DNA from: Akebia trifoliata
Taxonomy: Eukaryota; Streptophyta; Magnoliopsida; Ranunculales; Lardizabalaceae
Length of the DNA: 64,000 nt
Direction of reading: 5' to 3'
NCBI GenBank assembly: GCA_017979445.1
Contig: CM030718.1
Location: 18,967,021 to 19,031,020 of the forward strand
Shown: piece after piece, positions 34,595 to 47,700 of the stretch
How the letters are laid out: each line of letters starts with the position of its first letter
How positions within the stretch are numbered: position 1 is the stretch's first letter
Position numbers and translations under genes: made by a program
The notes under the pieces: model-generated
Seen by the model: only the letters and a program-made list of their open reading frames with translations
What the model was told of the DNA's origin: nothing
Databases searched by the model: none

Positions 34595-35240
34595 TAATGA
34601 TTAAATGCAAAAAATGTAAATGAAATATAAAAAATCCTAAAATTCAATCTCCATTTATTCAACATCTTCAAGAAAGGAAGAAGAAGTTTGGTAGGTGATG
34701 ATGTGTACAACTTTGGGGGGGGGGATGATTAAATGCAAAAAATGTAAATGAAATATAAATAATAATATAAAAAAAATAGTGGCAAAGTCAAGGTTGGGGA
34801 ATAATTTGGCAATAGAAAGCTTTAGAAAAAAATCAACAAAAATTGATAAAGTGGGGAAACATTAGAAAAATTAAAAATAATTATTTTAAATATAAAAATG
34901 TGAAAAAATAGAAAAAATAACTGTCATTATTTCCAAGAAGTCTTTTCAAACAGTCCTTTACATGTGAGTACGACCACTTAAGACTATTTTTTAAAACATT
35001 GGACTCTTAAGAACAATTTTAAATTTATATAATGATATTTGAAATGCTAAAATTATAATTTAAAATTAAAAATAGTTTTTTTCACATTTACACACTTTCA
35101 AAACATTCCAAAATGAATTTATATATCTTAAAACATTTCATTTTTATATAATTATTAGTAATATTATTTTCCGTGTGAATCTGTCTTTTTTACATGTATT
35201 TTTTTATTTTTTTATTTAGGTTCTCAAGTTTGTATCAGTT

Positions 35241-35402
35241 TGTTTCGGATACAAATCGAAACATCGATTGATCAATATATTCTTACATGTTTCGTCTCGA
35301 TAATCTGAAATTTCAAAATGTTTGTTTCGGATACAAATCAAAACATCGATTGATCAATATATTCTTACATGTTTCGCCTCGATAATCTGAAATTTCAAAA
35401 TG
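35241..35402. repeat. Tandem duplication, 82-bp period, only in duplication copy 2
   Basis: TGTTTCGGATACAAATC begins at 35241 and again at 35323, each followed by AAACATCGATTGATCAATAT. Copy 1 has a single version near 24386. Confidence 0.88.
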
Positions 35403-36440
35403 TTTCGTACGAAACATTATGAAACGATACAAAGTTTTAAATCATGAACAACATCATCCCCTCACCTTGGCATATAGGTACTTTGGATTGTTTTAGCACC
35501 AATATCAAACAGGAGCCATTAGCAGCCCATCTTTACCAAAGTTGCGTGCATGACGACACTTGCGAACCACCATGAGTTGTTTGTTCTTATTCAATTGTAT
35601 AATGAAAAAATTGATCATATACCCATTATTTGAAGCATCTCTATGTACTAAAACTGGTGAAAAACTCCCATCTATTGCTTCTCTTTAAGATTAATGAAAA
35701 TGATTAAAATTATCTAAAAACCAGTCTTTTTTCTTCTGTTTTTCAAAATAAGTCATTTCCATCCTCTATGATGATTGATGTGATGGTGATTTGACAGGTG
35801 GTAGTGATGATGATCATAATGATGGTCATGGTGAGTATCATAACCATCATCGTCCTTGTCTCATCATCATCAACACACTAATCTCGTCATCAATCCAATG
35901 CCCAAGAGATTGAAAATCTAAAAAAATATACATATTTTATATATTAAAAAAATAATAATACTTAACAAAATACAAAAAATAAAAATAATCTAAGATTTCT
36001 TTAAAAAAAAATCTTCAATTAAATCTTGATTAATCAAGATATTTTGAAAAATTAAAGAAATTTTCAAAAACCTCTATTTTTATTATTATTTTTTTTTTTA
36101 AATCATGATTTAATTGAGAACTATTAAAATTGGGAATTTTTTCAAAAAATCGTAGATTTTTGTCAGGATGGGACGTTGGGAGCTTCCATAAACTCCTTTT
36201 CTTATTAGCTAATTAATATTATGTTAAGCCAAGATATTATAAAACCTTTTTTTTTTCTTGGAAAGAAGGGTAGAATGTATCCAAGTCTTTTTGAATTTAA
36301 GGGAAAAAAAAGAAAGCACTGTTTTTGTGGGTCATGGGTAAAAGTCTGAAATTTTTTCTCCTGACATGAACTTTAATTAACGTCATGATTAACAATGTGG
36401 AAAACACTTCTAAGAAAATGTGGAAAATCAAAATCATAAC

Positions 36441-36950
36441 TGTGGAGGATTTTTATTTTATTTTTATAAAGCATTAGATGATGACACGTAGCACATAAAG
36501 ACATGGTCAAATTCACAAATTCCGAGGTAAGCACAGTACACGATCTAAATCCCTAGAAACCAAGGTTTTGGGAGAAGATACGATCTGTTAACATCCCAAC
36601 AAATTAGGAGTCTTTCCCGTAAAAAAGAGAAATTCCTAAATTGAAAGAGTGAATAGGGACATAACCTTGATTGGATACATTCCAAATCGAATTCTACCTC
36701 CTAATAAAGATAATGACGAAATTGATAACAAGATCAAGGAGATCTTAAGGTTTCAACTCTATAAATAAAAGGGCAAAAACACCCCAAGAAATGCTTTTTT
36801 CACCTGACACTTTTATTCTGCATCTTTATGTATTTGATCTGACTTGGACGTCGAAGATGTTGTATTGCAGACACACCTAGGAGTTCAAGACGTGCAGATC
36901 TCAAACCAACATCACAAATCTCAAGGTAGTCCAAATTTTTTGCATCTACA
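36441..36950 (+). mobile_element. Solo LTR (510 bp), duplication copy 2
   Basis: Orthologue of 25509-26030: TGTGGAGGATT...GCATCTACA, flanked by ATAAC at 36436-36440 and 36951-36955. Confidence 0.9.
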
Positions 36951-37137
36951 ATAACCCTGATATCTCTCTTAGGATTGTTACATCCAATCCAACTCAAAAG
37001 ATTACATCAAAAAATCGACAAACTACAAAAAATTTAAAGCGAACCTTTCACCATGGAAGATCAATAGTTGAATCAACAATACTAAGAATAACTTGTAGAA
37101 TATAACTTGATCTAGACTCCCCTTCTTCTTCTTCTTC

Positions 37138-37138
<1 letters not shown>

Positions 37139-37181
<43 letters not shown>
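37139..37181. repeat. (CT)n microsatellite, expanded relative to duplication copy 1
   Basis: About 21 CT units, against about 7 at the equivalent position near 26231. Confidence 0.9.
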
Positions 37182-37183
<2 letters not shown>

Positions 37184-37712
37184 TAATGGAATGGCTAGGT
37201 TACTATTATTGATGGTAAAACCATAATCTCCATGGCCAAAACTATAATAATTCTGTAAAGAATAATGAGATCCTTGAGAATCGATTTATTAGAGTTTGTT
37301 AAGGGAGTGTCGTTCCCCTTCTCTAGATGAGAGCAAGAGAGCCTAAAGTTTCTCTAGTAGAAGGTTTCAAGATTCATCAAGGTTTCTTCTAATTCCCTTG
37401 AGGAGAATTTCCATTTTTCACAACTCGAATGTGATTGAGATTCCTTTTATAATTGGCTTTCCTTTTATTGATGGTTATCCAAGTTTCTAAAATGATGAGA
37501 AATTGTGGGATTCATTGGGACACACGAACCATAAATCTAACATTCTCCTACTTGGCCCCTAAATCCATAAGTGTGCAATGTGTAATTTTCAAGATAAATA
37601 ATGCAATGAATTTTTGAAATTAGTGATCCAAATACAGTAGACATTATAACATTGTAATTAAGTTAGATCATTTATGTGAATCATGACGGTCATATGTCAT
37701 CAATGTCATACT

Positions 37713-37842
37713 CCTTTCCATTATTACACCACAATCAGTCTTTCCTAATGCAATTCCAACATAGGGAATAATAATGACCTTTCCATTATTACACCACGAT
37801 CAGTCTTTCCTAATGCAATTCCAACATAGGGAATAATAATGA
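37713..37842. repeat. Tandem duplication, 65-bp period, only in duplication copy 2
   Basis: CCTTTCCATTATTACACCAC begins at 37713 and again at 37778, and both copies end GGAATAATAATGA. Copy 1 has one version near 26746. Confidence 0.88.
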
Positions 37843-39122
37843 TCATACTTAGGTTTTAAGCCTAATCAAAGCAGCTCTTGTAATTTACTTTGTCAAGGCA
37901 TTCCTGTTAATCATACATCCAAACATAATATGTACATATTTAATTGAAAACAAGAATAAAGTAGAAATAAAATCCATATTCTTGTGCAATGCTAATGTAA
38001 ATTAAAATAAATACTCAATCAAGGTATCCATAACATCACAGTTTCCTCAATAGACTCAACATAATAACATGTTCCTTATATGTCTTTGATGATGAACACT
38101 TAGTCAATGGGTCAACAATCATAAGAGTAGTGCTCAAATTCTCAAATTGACACTTGTTTCTAGACTCTTTCTCTTACCACCAAGTACTTAACCTCCATGT
38201 GTTTTGAATCACTTGAGTACTTGTCACTCTTAAAGAAGAAAAGTATTGCAATATTGTTACTTGTCTTAATATATCTTTAGTGGCTTGGTAATGGAGTCAA
38301 CAACACTAAGTGTTGAGATGAAGTCTATAACAAAAAAGTATGGCTTGTGGCTTCAAAATATGCCACAAACTCGACTTCCATTGTGAATGAAGCAATAATG
38401 GATTGCTTCATGCTTTTTCACAAAATAGTTCTATAAGCTAGTATAAAGATAAATCCTAAAGTAGACTTCACACTATCAGAGCATCTGGCGAAATTTGAGT
38501 CTAAGTAATAAATAACATTCAAAAGGTCTAACCTCCTATAAGTGAGCATGTTGTCCTTCGTTCCCTGAAGATAACTCATATCTTCTTTGCAACGTTCGAA
38601 TGATCCATACCTATAGTTCTCTAGTATCTTTCCAACATCCCTACTGCAAAACTGATATTTGGTCTATAACAGTTCAAACATATATCAAGCTTCCTACGGC
38701 TGAAGCATATGAAGTCTTTAATTTCTTTCATTTCTAAATCATTCTTGGAACACTACATAATGTTGAACTAATCTAATTTCACGACAGGTGCGTCCCCTAC
38801 TGAACAATTTCTCCAAGACTATTGATAACACCTTTTTGATATAGTCCCAATAAGCCTTGTGATCGATTCCTAAATATCTCAACTCTTATAACATAAATTG
38901 TTTCACCCATATCAACCATCTTAAAATTCTTGGTGAGATATTTCTTAATTTCACGTAATAATCAAAAATCACGACTAAGAAGTGAAATATCATCTACATA
39001 TAAGACCAACATAATAAACTTGCTCCTACTGACATCAAATATATACACTGGTCAATAGTACTTTTCTTAAATCTAAAGGAAGTGATGGTATTATTAAATT
39101 TTATATACCATTGCCTAAAAGC

Positions 39123-39287
39123 ATATTTAAATCTACATATAGATTTTCTAAGTTTACAAGCTAAATGCTCACTTCATTTCCCCGCAAACCCTTTAGGTTG
39201 TTTCATATTTAAATCTATATATAGATTTTCTAAGTTTACAAGCTAAATGCTCACTTCATTTCCCCGCAAACCCTTTAGGTTGTTTCA
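39123..39287. repeat. Tandem duplication, 82-bp period, only in duplication copy 2
   Basis: ATATTTAAATCTACATATAG at 39123 and ATATTTAAATCTATATATAG at 39205 each lead to CCCTTTAGGTTGTTTCAT. Copy 1 has one version near 28078. Confidence 0.88.
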
Positions 39288-40306
39288 TGTATATTTCTTC
39301 ATCCAAATCCTCATTTAAAAAAATTCGTTTCACATTTATCTGATGTAACTCAAGATCATAATGAGTTACTAAGGCCATGATGATTCTTAAGGAATCTTTT
39401 TTTTAAACGAAAAAAAAAAAAAAAATTTCTTGTAATCAATGCATTCTTTATGAGTGAAACCTTTGACCATTGGTTTGACTTTAAATCGCTCAACATTGCC
39501 TTCAAGCCAAGCTCAATCTTATAGACCTAGTTACACTTGACTTTCTTACATTTATAAGAAATTTGACGAGAGCTTAAACCCCATTTCGGTCCATTGATTT
39601 CAAATTTTCTTTCATGTCATCAAGCTATTTAGCAAAATCATTGTTTTCCATGGCTTGTGAAAACGTAATCAGATTTTTTCTTATCCTAAAGTCAAAGTCA
39701 ATTTAACGTAGATACACCACATAATCATCTAAAATGACAGGTCTTCTTTTGCTCTAAGATCTCCAAAGAACTGTCGTTTGTGATAGTTTTACAATTTCAT
39801 CAATGACGTCCTCATGAAGCGGTGAACCACTTTCATTTATTTGTTAACAATTCTACTTAGGTCATGTGACAACTTGAGGAACAACAATTTCTCGAAGAGG
39901 AATAGTTAGTGGGATATCCATTCTCGCTTCTTTAAGAGTTATTTTTCTTGGTTCTTTGCTCCCACCAATTTTGTCATTCTTTAGGAATCTAGCATTTTTA
40001 ATCTCTACAAACCTCGTATTATGGTTAGGGGAATAAAACTTGTACACTTTGGACTTTTTTAGATACCAATGAAAAATCCAGAAATTATTCTCAAGTTTCA
40101 ATTTCTTTTCTTCTAGGTAATAGATTCTACCTCCGTTGGATAACCACAAATGTGTGTCTTAAACTAAGTTTCCTATGAGATCATAACTCGAAGATAATTG
40201 TAGGAACTACCTTACTAAGAACCGGATTTACGATATAAATTGCGGTTTTTAAGGCTTCACCTTACAATGACACATGTACAATGAAATAACTCAACATACT
40301 CCTAAA

Positions 40307-40884
40307 TTAAGGCCTTAATTGGAACACATTTACCCGAAACCTAAAATCCTGGTTCTGGTTCCCTTGTTATTGGAACCGATTAGAGTCTGGTCTAATATGG
40401 AATCGAACTGAAAGGAACCAGAACCTACTCGACACCAATTTATTTTTTACATTATATATGACTTAAAGTTATTCTATATTTTAAAATTAACATATATTAT
40501 ATAAAATTCATCAATTTTTCATATAAACTAAATATTGGAGTTTAAAATGGATCATCTCTTCTTATAGTTTAGTACTTAAATAAGATGAATTTTAATTTTT
40601 GACAAAAAATCATTTAAATCGTATTTTTGTGGAACAAATTATTAAGTTGATACTTTGTAGATAATATGTTATTTTTTAGAAGGAAATTTTCTTTTATTAT
40701 GATTTTGGAGAAAAAAAAATTACCATTTGATTCTTGAAAATCGGGATCAATGGGTACCCGTGATTTGTGGATGTTCCAATTTCACTTATTTAAGAATCAG
40801 ACCAGAACCGACAAGAATGAAAATCAAAAAAATATAATGGTTATGGTTTTAATTTTCTTAGGAACCGACCCATTGACACTTGTA
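40307..40884. mobile_element. Non-autonomous hAT element in copia integrase, copy 2
   Basis: Orthologue of 31102-31694, with the same CTCCTAAA duplications at 40299-40306 and 40885-40892. Its left terminus is mutated to TTAAGGCCTTAATTGG, so it could no longer be mobilised from this end. Confidence 0.88.
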
Positions 40885-41610
40885 CTCCTAAAATGTCCAT
40901 AAGAGTATGATTACGCCACCATTCTACTAAGGCGAACCAAGCATCATGTATTACGCATGAATATCTCATTTTTCTAGGAATTTGAAAAATGAGCCAAGAT
41001 TTTGGCACGATTCATCATACCTAACATAAAACTCACTACTCTATTTGATCTCACTATTTTAACCATTATATCTAATTGTCTTTGAACCTCAGTAATAAAT
41101 ACCTCTAGAATGTCTATCGATTGAGACTAATCACACAAAAGATAAATATAATCATAACCAGAGAAATCATCGATAAATGTAATGAATTATAGCTCACAAT
41201 TAAAACATGTAATGGTGAAGGGTCCACAAACATCATTGTGAATTATCCCAAGAAGTCCATTATTTCTAGCGACACCTTTCTTGGTGCGTTCGATCTGCTT
41301 TCGTTTAATGTAATCCACACACTGAGAAATTTGTGAAGTCTAGGTTATGAAATTTCAAGTATCTTATCAAATCTCATCATCCTTTCCTTGGAAATGTGTA
41401 TTAGCATTCTATGTCATAAGATTGAGGAAATTTCATTTAATAAGTCATGTTCAAATCCAACATTCAAATGTAAGGTTACTAAGGATTGGGCGAATTCATG
41501 GTCTAGATTAATTTTGTACAAACCATCACACAAAATACCACAACCAACCATAATAGAATCCATACATAAACTCAAAATCTCATGTTCAAAAGTAAACGAA
41601 AAATCAATAC

Positions 41611-41860
41611 CATCAAGTCTAGATAATGAAATTAAATTTTTGGAAAGGGAAGGCACAATAAGGTATTATTAGTAAGGTCTATCTAATGACTAGTCTCTAA
41701 AATCAAGCTATGGGTTCCAACCGCAACCACTTCCATCAAATCTAAATAATGAAACTAAATTTCTAGAATTGGAAGGAACAATTAAGGTATTAGTAAGGTC
41801 TATTTGATAACCGGTCTTCAAAATCAAGCAATAAATTCCAACTGCCACCACTTCCACTCC
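41611..41860. repeat. Imperfect tandem repeat, ~123-bp period, in the copia gag/protease region
   Basis: CATCAAGTCTAGATAATGAA at 41611 and CATCAAATCTAAATAATGAA at 41734 start two copies. The same two-copy arrangement, with the first start deleted, is seen at about 31845-32090, so it predates the segmental duplication. Confidence 0.75.
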
Positions 41861-42760
41861 AAGACAATTCCCTAGAAAAATGGACCTTTTACTTCCTACT
41901 TGAAAAAAAATCCCTTCATTGAATTCGTAACATGAGTAGTGGCCCCAAAATTTATCCACTAAGCATTGGAAGGAACTTCAGCTAGGTTTGATTCATAACA
42001 TACAAAAGAAAGAAACTCACCTCTCTTTTCAAACCAAGCCTTTCACTTTAGATAATCTTTTTTTATATGTCCGATTCTTCCACAAAAGTAGCACTTGACA
42101 CTGTCGTCATCCGTCACCTGATCAGCATTTTTAGGTACATTGCCTTTCTTTGGTGAACATTTATTCTAGTTTCCTGATTTTCCTCTTTTCTTTCCAGCTC
42201 CCCAAGTCACAGTAAATGATGAATGACGCCCTTCCTGCCTCAATCTCACTTCCCCTGAACAGACATATTGGTCAACTCATTCAAGCCCCGCCTTTCTTTA
42301 TTAGTGTTATAATGGATCTTGAAAAGACCAACATGAGATGAAGGGAGTTGAGAACAAACTGAATAAGGAGTCATCAACATTCATCCCCAATACCCTTAAT
42401 TTTGCAACTTGTAAGTCATGTTGAGGATATACTCCTATTCTCCTTGAGACCCAACATATTTCATAGTAGTCAACGCTTCCACCAACGTTTCTGCCAACGA
42501 TTTGTCGATCAATCTAAAATGATGCTCTGTAAGATTAAGATACTCCAACACGCTATCAATAGGTGGGAGGGTAGTCTTGATGTTTTTTGCATCCAACATG
42601 CTCAGAAACATAGGAGTGGGTCTATTCAATCTCTCCAAGGCATGCATAACATTCTCCTTCTCTGAGTTGTCCACAGTAAGATAAACAGTTCTTTCAACCA
42701 AAAATAGAGATCCAAAACCCATTTTGAACTATACCTGCCCGAACCATTTTAAATTTTTTG

Positions 42761-44703
42761 ATCTAGTAAGGACCGGGACGTTAGATGCGTAAGTGCAAAT
42801 GAAATGGGACCAGGTACTGTAAAGGAAAAATGCTCCAATTAGTGCTTTGAATTATTCCTTGACATAGAATATATGGATTCTACAATGATATACAATTAAT
42901 ATCACCTCAACTCCTCCTTTGAATGAAACTTTGGTATATTTATTGTTTACTCAAAAGGGTGAAAAAGTAATCACTCTGCAAGGCTAACAGATTGACTTAT
43001 TTTATTCGATTAAAATTTATCACCTTTGGGCATTCGATTCAATTCTAAGGTCACCTTGCCCAGTCTATAATTAATTGAAAAAGATTCTCCTATGGGCTAA
43101 TCCCAATCTCCTAATTAGGACTGCTACCCTAAATATTATTGACTTAATGCTGCTCTTTTCAATCAGCAATCTTGAGAATTCTCCCTATGAAAGAAAGGAT
43201 GTGTTATTTCTGACTAAATAGTTTGAAGAAAAAAAAAAAAAACACTTAATTAAACTCTTGAAAACTTCAATGGTTTGGCCTACTTACCAATCATAAATAG
43301 AGATTGAAGGGATTCTTAAGTGTCTCTACATGAGGACATTTTAATAAATAGATGTGTATCTTCATGAATAGTCAAAGGTATGTCCATTCATGAATAACCA
43401 AGTATAAGGCTCTTACAATAATGTGATCTAGCATTCACAAACAGCAAAGTCTCAAATTCTGCAATTACGACATTTTACAATGATGTGCAGGCATAGCAAG
43501 TAGGGTCATAACTTTAAATTCCACCAAATTCCTACCAATGCTGAAAAGAAGAAACTGGTCTGAGCAACTTCTGCATCTAGCACATTTTCAACTTCTAGAC
43601 TTCTGCGAGAAAGGAAAAGCCAAATCACCACCAAACGATAATTTTATACCCAAAGGGGCTTTGGGAAGGAATAAGTTTTCCACTCTTATCAGAGATCTAT
43701 AAATAGAATAAGAGGTCTTGAATTTATGCCAACATCTTCTTCTCTTTCAAGCTCACCTTCTTGAGATGTATTTGAAAAAACTATTTCAGACGTGATAACA
43801 GGTACAGTGCTGATCTAGTAGTGGTGCTTGGTTGTTAGTCCCACTTCCACAAGGTAGAGAAATGTTTGTTAGAAGTCTAACTACAGTAGGTAGCGAGTGT
43901 GTTCACCCAAGCAATGCACTTTATATACACCGACCTTGACAGGTTTATCCAATTGAATCCAACACACGACATTGGGCTTAACAGTTAGGGAGAGCCATTA
44001 TTTCTTCATTCGTGTTCCTCTAGCTGAGTTCACTAAGAGAGACGAGCTTCATTGAGGTGATTAGAGTACAACTATGATCATTAACGCCTGATGTAACACT
44101 GATCAAACAAAGGATGGGCATGTGCACTTACAGTTGAAAATTGTCTTACGAAGGTATGATACCCAAATCCCCCAAACCATTTTGAAGTGTCTGGACTACG
44201 TTAAGGTTGAATTAATGCTTAAACAGGTTTCCAGAGAGCAGATATGGCCGGGCACCTAATGCAGCCTTCTCTTGTAATTCTTATAAGGATGTCAACCCGT
44301 GGTGATCGTAGATCTTCACATACTGTGTATAAAAGATAATAGAACCCACCTGCATACTCTGATGTCCATTTGCTTACAATTTCTGGGCATCATAAATTAC
44401 AAGGGAACTATCTGGATTCCAACAAATAAAATAAATATAATATACAATGTTTTTTCTTTTCTTTTTTTTTGTTGTTGTACATCTCAGATGCAATTATCCT
44501 CGCTTTGCGACAGTAATAAAGATGGGATAATCATGGTCTACCTTGACCAAGAAAGAATGGATACATGCATATATGTATATGCGTTATGCGTATACAGTGA
44601 ACATGTATATTCATATACATAAACCATAAACATTGTGTATCAATCAAGCGTGAAAAGCTATCCTAACAAAACTGTGGAGCGAACCCATACCTTCTAAACA
44701 GAC
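42761..44703. other. Intergenic DNA downstream of the RCC1 gene; possible LTR sequence
   Basis: No coding sequence is recognised. A strong TATA box, CTATAAATAGAA, lies at about 43696 on the plus strand with a downstream CT-rich leader. This could be the promoter of an LTR, but I cannot define its ends. Confidence 0.35.
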
Positions 44704-47700
44704 TCAAGTAGGAGATTCCGCCAATAGTAGTGTATGCCACCAGCCACAAGCTACATTTTTAGGGAGGCAACCTTCAATGGGGACTTGTGAAGGAATGTTG
44801 CGGTCAATCACATCACCCAAGCCAAGCTGTGCCATGTAGCCAGAAAACCAAATTTAGTATTTAAATGTGGAATTTAATAAATTCATCGAAGATATGGATG
44901 ATGAAAGTCATACCTGGCCATACTTGTTCCATCCCCAGCAGAATACATTCCTGTCTTCTGCAAAGATTAAAGAGAGAAGGAAAAATCAGATGTTTTACCA
45001 ACATAAAGTTAACTCCTAACAATCTACTGTTGTGTCTGGACTTCCAACTCTCCCAAGCTAATGGACCTTTGTTCCAGGGGGTAACAAAATTATGATATAG
45101 CACAAGGTGTTTGCAATGGCACAATCAAACTCAACCAGTTCTCTAAAACAATCGATCCCAGACAGCCAGCATAACATAGAATTTCAATCTGCATCTGAAG
45201 GGTGCAATTCAAACCTATGTTACTGAGTTCGCTAGTATAGTAGCGAACCGTGAACTGGTACAAACCGAATGAGTTCAAGGTTCAGTTCGTAGTGGGTATG
45301 TCTAAAAACAGCGAACCCAACAAACCCCCTTATTTTGGTTAATTTTAGAGATGCCCCCGTGATTTGGTCAATATTAGAGATACCCCTTTGTTTTTAAACT
45401 GACTATATGCACCCTTGACTTGAGTCTTATTCTATGAGATTAACATAAATGACTTAAATATCCACCACAAACTACCTCTATGAACCGGGTTCGTTCAAGA
45501 GTGGCGAACCACGGACTGCGGCCTCAGGAATCCTAAATGACCAGTGCTTAGGCATGTAATCACAAGGTTAAAAGAGGATAATCCATCAGTTAAATAGTTT
45601 GAAGGCATACCGGTGATTACAGCACTGTGACGAGCACCACAAGAAACAGTTTTTGCGTGCTTATTTTCCATACTTGGGGCTTCCAAGAGCCTAGGAAGAA
45701 TCTGAAACAAGCAGTTCAAGAAAAGCTAAAAACTTTCTGACCAGCTTCCACTAAAAATAACCGATCCAGGAAGAGAGAATCAAAGATGACTAAACAAGTG
45801 AAACGGTTGGTGAATATGCGGATTAGATATCCATGTATGTGTGATGTGTCCCACTATGTCAGGACTCTCTTTGCAACTGCCCAATGGGCACCTTACATGT
45901 GCACATATGATTTTTTATTTTTCCCATGGATCAAATAAAATACAGCAGTGCACAAATTGGGGATGGTCATAGAATGTACCTCAGCTTGATCGGAACCAGT
46001 TCCAAGCTGCCCAAACTGATTTCCACCAAATGCATACACGTCACCTTCTGCCGAAATGCAAACTGTATGCCACAGTCCAGCAGCAACTCCTTGTATCTGA
46101 ATACCCAACAGAGATGACACACAAGCTGGGCTCAGCTCATCATCTGTACTTCCTTGACCACACTGCACAAAAAGAAAATGTGTTAAGGATACAACTCTGT
46201 AAATCTTTATGTGAGGTAAGAGAACATGCTACGACTAAAAGAAGGATAAGGGAGAAAATGTAACGGAAAAAAAAAGGAAAAAAGGCAAGTGTTCTCTGAC
46301 TCTGGTATAGTGACCTCATCTTGAACATATTATTCTGCTTTTTTTTCTACACCTTTTACCTACAATTCCTACATATTGATCCTGGAGATGGTTAATATTT
46401 TGATAGAGCATGAGACAATCTAAGGATATAGTTGGGAAGTGCAGATAACAGAACGTTGGAAGCACGCCATTGGAAGTAATATAAAACCATGCTTGTGACT
46501 ACTGCATCTTTCAAAGTACTCCAATTTAAATTCTAAAAAAGTAATATAAATAAAGAAAAAAAGTCTTCAGAAATAAGTAAGAATGTGTGTAGGCATCAAA
46601 AAATGGACTTCTCTAAAAGTTAACTCAATTAGCTAGCTCTATTGAAACCAGTATATCATTCGTGGACAGAATTCAACATCATTTAACTAGATTAAACACA
46701 GACACTACATTGTAAGGACTAAGGAGTATTCATACAACAATTAATGAGTGTCAGTCCTACTAGAACGCCACTTCCATAAACACACAATTTTGAAATGATA
46801 CTTTTGTGATCCTTCAAATTTATAGCTTATGAGACATAATATTCGTTATTGATTGTACCAAGTAGCTATCAGACCATGCTTTCAGAGCTTTGGGTTTTCC
46901 ATAAATCACTCATATTTGACTTTTTCTTTGAGAACAGATTGATTATTAAGTGTAACTCATGTTGAATTCTTAACAGTGAGGAGGATACATAAAAGAGTAT
47001 GAACAAAACAATAGCTAATGATACTTTTCAGAGCATGCCCAAATCCCACTAGTGTTGTAATCAACACTGATGATCAGGTAAAATGGTATTTGTTTTTTTT
47101 GAAATAATATATTACACATTGCTATCATCAACATGAAAGTCCTTATCCCAAAAAGCTGGGGCCAGCTGAACAAATCATGTCCTCTATTCAATTTTATAGA
47201 AAGTCAAGACTTCCATTACTATAAGATTAGTGCTTAAGTACTTTGGAAATGTGAGTACATTTTAAGAGAAAGAACATTCTCTTTTCTAGCCAAAGTAAAA
47301 AAAAACATTCGAAATATGTCACAATCAGTCATCATAAGAGGTATCACACATCTAGCCTCCGTCCAATGTTATTTATAGGTGCATTACATCACTGTATGTA
47401 GTTCTTCATGCATTAATCGAATTTTCATGTATGTACTTCATTGTTTTGTGTGATCATGTCCACAAACAAAAGTGTGGCACTTGTATGAAGTGGCATTGTG
47501 AAGTTAACCTTGTGTATGATATTACATAATCTTTGTTTATTCTCACCTTTTATTCAGCTAACTTCACTCAATTACAGAACAAAAGAGATCAAGTCTTCTT
47601 GTTAAACGTATTTGTAGTTTATCTAAGAACACAATTTAGTTTCATACGTCATAGTGTATCATACCATAACCTTTGCCCTTCCCAACATTTTTAGTTCACT

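Larger units (their letters stand above)
32936..42760. repeat. Tandem segmental duplication, copy 2
   Basis: Direct repeat of 22092-32935 (same order, same orientation). Private changes are a non-homologous 33086-34590 segment, three short tandem duplications (35241, 37713, 39123), expansion of a (CT)n tract at 37139-37181, and the absence of the 1.9-kb solo LTR. The copies diverge by scattered substitutions, a few percent by eye. Confidence 0.85.
37543..42760 (-). pseudogene. Copia retrotransposon internal region, duplication copy 2 (more complete)
   Basis: The minus-strand order is gag (42747-42270), zinc knuckle CYFCGRIGHIKKD (about 42102-42060), protease-like region (about 41960), GAG-pre-integrase (41656-41414: NLISLSRLDGIDFSF), and the integrase core start (about 41380-41050, containing FITFIDDFSGYDYIYL). 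The hAT insertion comes next, then the integrase linker (40149-39862: FYSPNHNTRFVEIKNARFL and GSKEPRKITLKEAR), reverse transcriptase (about 39800-38800) and RNase H (about 38680-38290). It keeps the ~560-bp integrase segment deleted in copy 1. In-frame stops and frameshifts occur throughout. Only the LTR on the downstream side, ending TCTAACA at 37542, is seen; no upstream LTR is found, because the duplication breakpoint falls inside gag. Confidence 0.88.

Noticed and set aside
44299..44622. Plus-strand 107-codon frame with Cys-rich and Tyr-rich segments
   Set aside because: It lies in AT-rich DNA directly downstream of the RCC1 gene; no conserved motif, composition like its surroundings.
45926..46263. 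Plus-strand open frames opposite RCC1 exon 8
   Set aside because: Antisense shadows of a well-supported exon.
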